DNA of 64,000 nucleotides from Pseudomaricurvus sp033283335 (lineage in GTDB: Bacteria; Pseudomonadota; Gammaproteobacteria; Pseudomonadales; Cellvibrionaceae): the NCBI GenBank assembly GCA_033283335.1, contig JAWMQP010000003.1, positions 434,001 through 498,000 of the forward strand. The letters are read 5' to 3'. The translations under genes and the position numbers were made by a program. Positions within the stretch are counted from its first letter, which is position 1. Each line of letters begins with the position of its first letter. The notes beneath the pieces are model-generated. The model was not told the origin of the DNA, ran no database searches, and saw only the letters and a program-made list of their open reading frames with translations. Below, one piece after another: positions 61,216-64,000 of this stretch.

Positions 61216-61497
61216 ATGAAATGGTTGATTGCCGTAATGTTGCTGATCCTGGCTGGCCTCCAATACCGACTGTGGGTGGGTGAGGGCAGTTTGGCCGATG
61301 TGGTGCGCCTCAATCAGGAAATTGATGAGCAGCAGCTGGAAAACGAGCGCCTGCTGGAACGCAACAAGGTGCTGGCGGCCGAAGTGAAGGGCTTGAAATC
61401 CGGTTTGGAGGCGGTCGAAGAGCGGGCCCGGGAAGATCTGGGTATGATCAAGCCGGGAGAAACCTTTTTTATGGTGGTTGAGCCTAAAGAAGAGTAG
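61216..61497 (+). CDS. ftsB: Cell-division protein FtsB
   Basis: A 93-residue bitopic membrane protein of the FtsQLB divisome complex. Residues 2-22 are the membrane segment (KWLIAVMLLILAGLQYRLWV), followed by a periplasmic coiled coil with heptads (LNQEIDEQQLENERLLERNK). The end, ERAREDLGMIKPGETFFMVV, is typical of FtsB. Its position between eno and ispD is conserved in gammaproteobacteria. The gene ends 27 bp before a hairpin repeat. Confidence 0.95.
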   Translation: MKWLIAVMLLILAGLQYRLWVGEGSLADVVRLNQEIDEQQLENERLLERNKVLAAEVKGLKSGLEAVEERAREDLGMIKPGETFFMVVEPKEE

Positions 61498-61524
61498 AGC
61501 GCCTGGTTAGCTCTATCTGGGGAT

Positions 61525-61628
61525 CCGCCAACAGAACTTTCTTCTGTGACACGCTGTAAACACGTCCGTGTGCGCTCGGCGTCGGCATCCATGCCTCCGA
61601 CGGTCCCAGAAGAAAGTTCTGCCGGCGG
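61525..61628 (-). repeat. Hairpin repeat copy C between ftsB and ispD
   Basis: Arms 61525-61546 and 61607-61628 pair over 22 positions with two mismatches. The 60-bp core 61547-61606 is identical to the core of copy A (5201-5260) except for three bases, although the arms are different. It is in the same orientation as A. The repeat breaks the normally tight ftsB-ispD spacing. Confidence 0.9.
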
Positions 61629-61677
61629 CTCTGTGCAGGTTTTTGAAAACAAGGTTTTAAACACTTCATTTCAAGCT

Positions 61678-62412
61678 ATGTCAAATTATCAAGCTATCAG
61701 AGGCTATTGGGTGGTCGTCCCCGCCGCCGGTGTGGGCTCTCGCATGAAAGCCGACCTGCCCAAGCAGTACCTGACCTTAAAAGGCAAAACCATCCTGGAG
61801 CACACCCTGGAGCGCCTGCTGCAATTGCCGGGGTTAAGCGGCATCGTATTGGTGGTCAATCCTGCCGATCAGCACTGGCGGACGTTGCCGGTGGCGAGTC
61901 ACCCCAAAGTGCAGGTGGTTGAAGGGGGGCGAGAGCGCTGCGATTCCGTCCTCAATGGTCTCTATGCCCTGGAAGAGCATCTGCAGCCGCTGGATTGGGT
62001 GCTGGTGCACGATGCCGCGCGCCCCTGTGTCGATCTGCGGGATATTGAAGCGCTGATCGATGAGCTGCAGGAGCATTTAGTGGGCGGTATTTTGGGCGTG
62101 CCGGTGAGTGATACCGTCAAGCGCCTCAATGACAATTACGGTATTGAAGAAACCGTCGACCGCCGTGTGCTCTGGCAGGCACAGACGCCACAGATGTTTC
62201 GCTATGGAGTCTTGTCCAAAGCCTTGCGCGAAGCCTTGCATCGAGGCCTTGAGATTACCGATGAGGCGTCGGCTGTAGAGAGTGCGGGCTATGTGCCACT
62301 GATGGTCGAGGGGCGACGAGACAATATTAAAATCACGCGCCCGGAAGATCTGCCGATGGCGGAATTGATTCTGGCCACCCAAAATCCCATTCCCAAATCA
62401 ACTGATGCTTAA
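61678..62412 (+). CDS. ispD: 2-C-methyl-D-erythritol 4-phosphate cytidylyltransferase
   Basis: A 244-residue MEP-pathway enzyme transferring CMP to methylerythritol phosphate. Features: VVVPAAGVGSRMKADLPKQY (nucleotide-binding), VEGGRERCDSVLNGL, VLVHDAARPCVD and RRVLWQAQTPQMF. I choose the ATG at 61678. The open frame runs upstream through hairpin repeat C, but those extra residues are repeat-encoded and foreign to the family. It is followed by ispF after 10 bp, the usual pairing of consecutive or near-consecutive steps. Confidence 0.95.
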   Translation: MSNYQAIRGYWVVVPAAGVGSRMKADLPKQYLTLKGKTILEHTLERLLQLPGLSGIVLVVNPADQHWRTLPVASHPKVQVVEGGRERCDSVLNGLYALEEHLQPLDWVLVHDAARPCVDLRDIEALIDELQEHLVGGILGVPVSDTVKRLNDNYGIEETVDRRVLWQAQTPQMFRYGVLSKALREALHRGLEITDEASAVESAGYVPLMVEGRRDNIKITRPEDLPMAELILATQNPIPKSTDA

Positions 62413-62422
62413 GAGGTAGGCG

Positions 62423-62896
62423 ATGCGCATAGGACAAGGTTACGACGTACACGCGTTTGGCGATGGCGATAAAATTGTTATCGGTGGCGTGGCGATTCCG
62501 CACGAGCGCGGTCTGGTAGCTCATTCTGATGGTGACGTGTTATTGCATGCGTTGTGCGATGCGTTGTTGGGGGCAGTGGCTTTGGGGGATATTGGCAAGC
62601 ATTTCCCGGACACTGACGCCAATTATAAAAATGCTGACAGCCGGGCGCTGTTGCGGATGGTGTACGCCAAGGTCAAAGCCAAAGGCTATGTGCTGGCCAA
62701 TACGGATATGACCGTGGTGGCCCAGGCGCCGAAGATGGCGCCATACATCGAAGCGATGGTGCAGCGTATTGCGCAAGACCTGGATGCCTCCCCGGAGCAG
62801 GTCAACGTCAAAGCCACCACCACGGAAAAACTCGGTTTTACCGGTCGCAAAGAAGGTATCGCCGCCTATGCGGTGGTGTTGTTGCAGCTTGCCTGA
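62423..62896 (+). CDS. ispF: 2-C-methyl-D-erythritol 2,4-cyclodiphosphate synthase
   Basis: A 157-residue trimeric zinc enzyme of the MEP pathway. Features: RIGQGYDVHAFGDGD with the metal-binding Asp and His, ERGLVAHSDGDVLLHALCDA, the DIGKHFPDTD motif, and the C-terminal KATTTEKLGFTGRKEGIAAY. All metal ligands are present. Co-transcribed with ispD. Confidence 0.97.
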   Translation: MRIGQGYDVHAFGDGDKIVIGGVAIPHERGLVAHSDGDVLLHALCDALLGAVALGDIGKHFPDTDANYKNADSRALLRMVYAKVKAKGYVLANTDMTVVAQAPKMAPYIEAMVQRIAQDLDASPEQVNVKATTTEKLGFTGRKEGIAAYAVVLLQLA

Positions 62897-62923
62897 AACA
62901 GCGAGTGACATTTTTCGTTTCAG
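62893..62923. terminator. Weak hairpin after ispF
   Basis: CTGAAAC / GTTTCAG, a 7-bp perfect stem with a 17-base loop that overlaps the ispF stop and contains TTTTT in the loop. It could serve the convergent genes, but it is weak. Confidence 0.3.
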
Positions 62924-62934
62924 AAATGCCCGCT

Positions 62935-64000
62935 TCAGACATAAGAAATGGATGCATAGAATTTACCGTTTTCACCCCGCATGATTTCGCTTTCCTGCTC
63001 AAAGGAAATGGCCGGGGTATAGCCGAAGTGGCGGTAAAACTGGTCGCTAGCGCTGGATTTTAATTGCTCAAGTTCGGCGCCCTTCAAGTGGCTGACAAAG
63101 CGCAGGGTAAAATTATCCAGTTCATGTTGAATGACTTGATACTGGCGCATGCCGGGGATGTCCCGCAGTGCGACTGACAGCTGAGTAAAGGGTACGCGCT
63201 CGCCATTACGGTGGACCAGGGCTCCCCGGACTTTGCCCTTAATGGATGTCAGTGCGGGGAAGTGTATTTTTCCGCATGGGCATTCGCCACGAGCGGCCAA
63301 GTCGCCAATTTCGTAGCGTATTAACGGACTGTGTGTGTTGAAGTAATCCGTGATGACCACGCGGCCCACTTCTCCATGTCGACATGGCCGGCCGTCTTGA
63401 TCCAGTATTTCCACGCCCAATTTGCCCGCAAAAATATGGTGGAAGTCCGGTTCGTGTGGACAGCGTGCAGCAATCATGCCGAACTCGGTAGAACTGTAGG
63501 TACTCCAGATACGGGCATTGGGAAACGCCTGTTGGATCAGGTCTTCTTGAAAAGGCTCAAACACCTCAGCATAACAGCCAAAACGTTGGATAAAGCTCAT
63601 GTCCAGCTGTTGCTCGATAATGGCTTGGCAGAGCCTTTCCGCATTGGTGGGGTAGGTGGTGATGCCGATGGTACCAAAGCGTTGATGATTCTCTAGAATG
63701 GTTTCAATTTGTGTTGAAACAGGGCTGTTGACCTCCAGAAACTCATGGCCTTTTTGGTCGTCCTTCAGGTGAATGATTTTTAGGGCAGGTAGGCTGCCAC
63801 CCAACCACTCCACAAACCGTTGCGTTACTTTTTGTTCAATGCTTTTGCGCTCATTTGACCAGGAAATTTTGACCGGGATGCCTGTCGAGCCGGATGTTTG
63901 GCCTGTGACGGGGTGCCCGTTCAGCAGTAAGTCGTTGTGATCGAGAATCTCCTCGCGAGTCAGTAGATTGATGTCGGGCAATGACTCGGCCCACTTGCGT
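62935..64000 (-). CDS. PaaK/CapK-like adenylate-forming enzyme, N-terminus beyond the window
   Basis: About 355 residues are visible; the frame remains open to the right edge (RKWAESLPDINLLTREEI precedes the first possible start). It resembles phenylacetate-CoA ligase/CapK-type adenylating enzymes. The phosphate loop GQTSGSTGIPVKI, the STYSSTEFGMIAARC segment with the conserved Glu, a CPCGK motif, and the C-terminal IKGKVRGALVHRNGERVP are all seen. The Cys pattern (CPHEP, CPCGK) is common in CapK-like proteins. It probably activates a carboxylate; genes of this type often act in polysaccharide or secondary-metabolite loci, which cannot be judged because the neighbour lies outside. Confidence 0.85.
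   Translation of the reverse strand, partial: RKWAESLPDINLLTREEILDHNDLLLNGHPVTGQTSGSTGIPVKISWSNERKSIEQKVTQRFVEWLGGSLPALKIIHLKDDQKGHEFLEVNSPVSTQIETILENHQRFGTIGITTYPTNAERLCQAIIEQQLDMSFIQRFGCYAEVFEPFQEDLIQQAFPNARIWSTYSSTEFGMIAARCPHEPDFHHIFAGKLGVEILDQDGRPCRHGEVGRVVITDYFNTHSPLIRYEIGDLAARGECPCGKIHFPALTSIKGKVRGALVHRNGERVPFTQLSVALRDIPGMRQYQVIQHELDNFTLRFVSHLKGAELEQLKSSASDQFYRHFGYTPAISFEQESEIMRGENGKFYASISYV

Noticed and set aside
1..64000. Possible CRISPR array, prophage, transposon or tRNA genes
   Set aside because: No repeat-spacer pattern, integrase/transposase motif or tRNA T-loop signature was noticed; the tandem arrays found have no unique spacers.

Overview
The window looks like a chromosomal segment of a free-living, moderately GC-rich gammaproteobacterium of the Pseudomonadales/Cellvibrionales/Oceanospirillales group. 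This is inferred from the block tilS, pyrG, kdsA, eno, ftsB, ispD, ispF, from a nitrate-assimilation cluster with the same gene set as Pseudomonas aeruginosa PA1778-PA1783, and from a heavy load of beta-oxidation genes. I found no tRNA, rRNA, CRISPR array, transposase or phage gene.

Layout. (1) 1-2.8 kb: the N-terminal end of an exported protein, an alpha/beta hydrolase, a DUF4126-type membrane protein and a His/Tyr-rich exported protein. (2) 3.0-12.5 kb: a divergent acyl-CoA degradation locus. On the minus strand are an acyl-CoA synthetase, a thiolase and a fused enoyl-CoA hydratase/3-hydroxyacyl-CoA dehydrogenase. On the plus strand are three acyl-CoA dehydrogenases, two of which look like a PimC/PimD-type heteromeric pair. 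Together they make a complete beta-oxidation spiral, resembling the pim (dicarboxylate) genes of Rhodopseudomonas. (3) 12.6-17.3 kb: a BASS-family transporter, an MBL hydrolase, a GST-like protein and two DUF proteins, with small tandem repeats between genes. (4) 17.4-30.3 kb: nitrate assimilation. The minus-strand set nasA-moaA-mobB-moaB (reductase plus molybdenum cofactor genes) diverges from cobA-nirB-nirD (siroheme plus nitrite reductase), followed by narK and a fused PP2C phosphatase/Ser-Thr kinase. (5) 30.3-39.5 kb: a diguanylate cyclase, pdxH, a second CoA/beta-oxidation group, a cold-shock protein, a shikimate kinase and an Lrp regulator divergent from an aminotransferase. (6) 39.6-44.7 kb: a second nitrate-reductase-like molybdoenzyme with a fused ferredoxin/DmsC-type membrane anchor and a small unknown protein. 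(7) 44.7-55.5 kb: a GGDEF/EAL protein, an RND efflux pair, an EAL protein, greB and an S9 peptidase. (8) 55.7-64 kb: the housekeeping block and a partial PaaK-like adenylating enzyme.

Regulation. Four sequences matching the sigma-54 (-24/-12) consensus lie upstream of nasA, cobA-nirBD, narK and the second molybdoenzyme, with NtrC-like palindromes nearby. This suggests one nitrogen-limitation regulon covering nitrate uptake, two nitrate reductases, nitrite reductase and their cofactors.

The most unusual non-coding signal is a hairpin repeat present three times (5177-5284, 5354-5453, 61525-61628). It has a strongly conserved core, but its long flanking arms differ between copies while remaining self-complementary within each copy. 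Several short tandem repeats (13, 15, 18 and 21 bp units) are a second non-coding theme. All functional statements rest on reading the sequence and on knowledge of the families; no database search was run.
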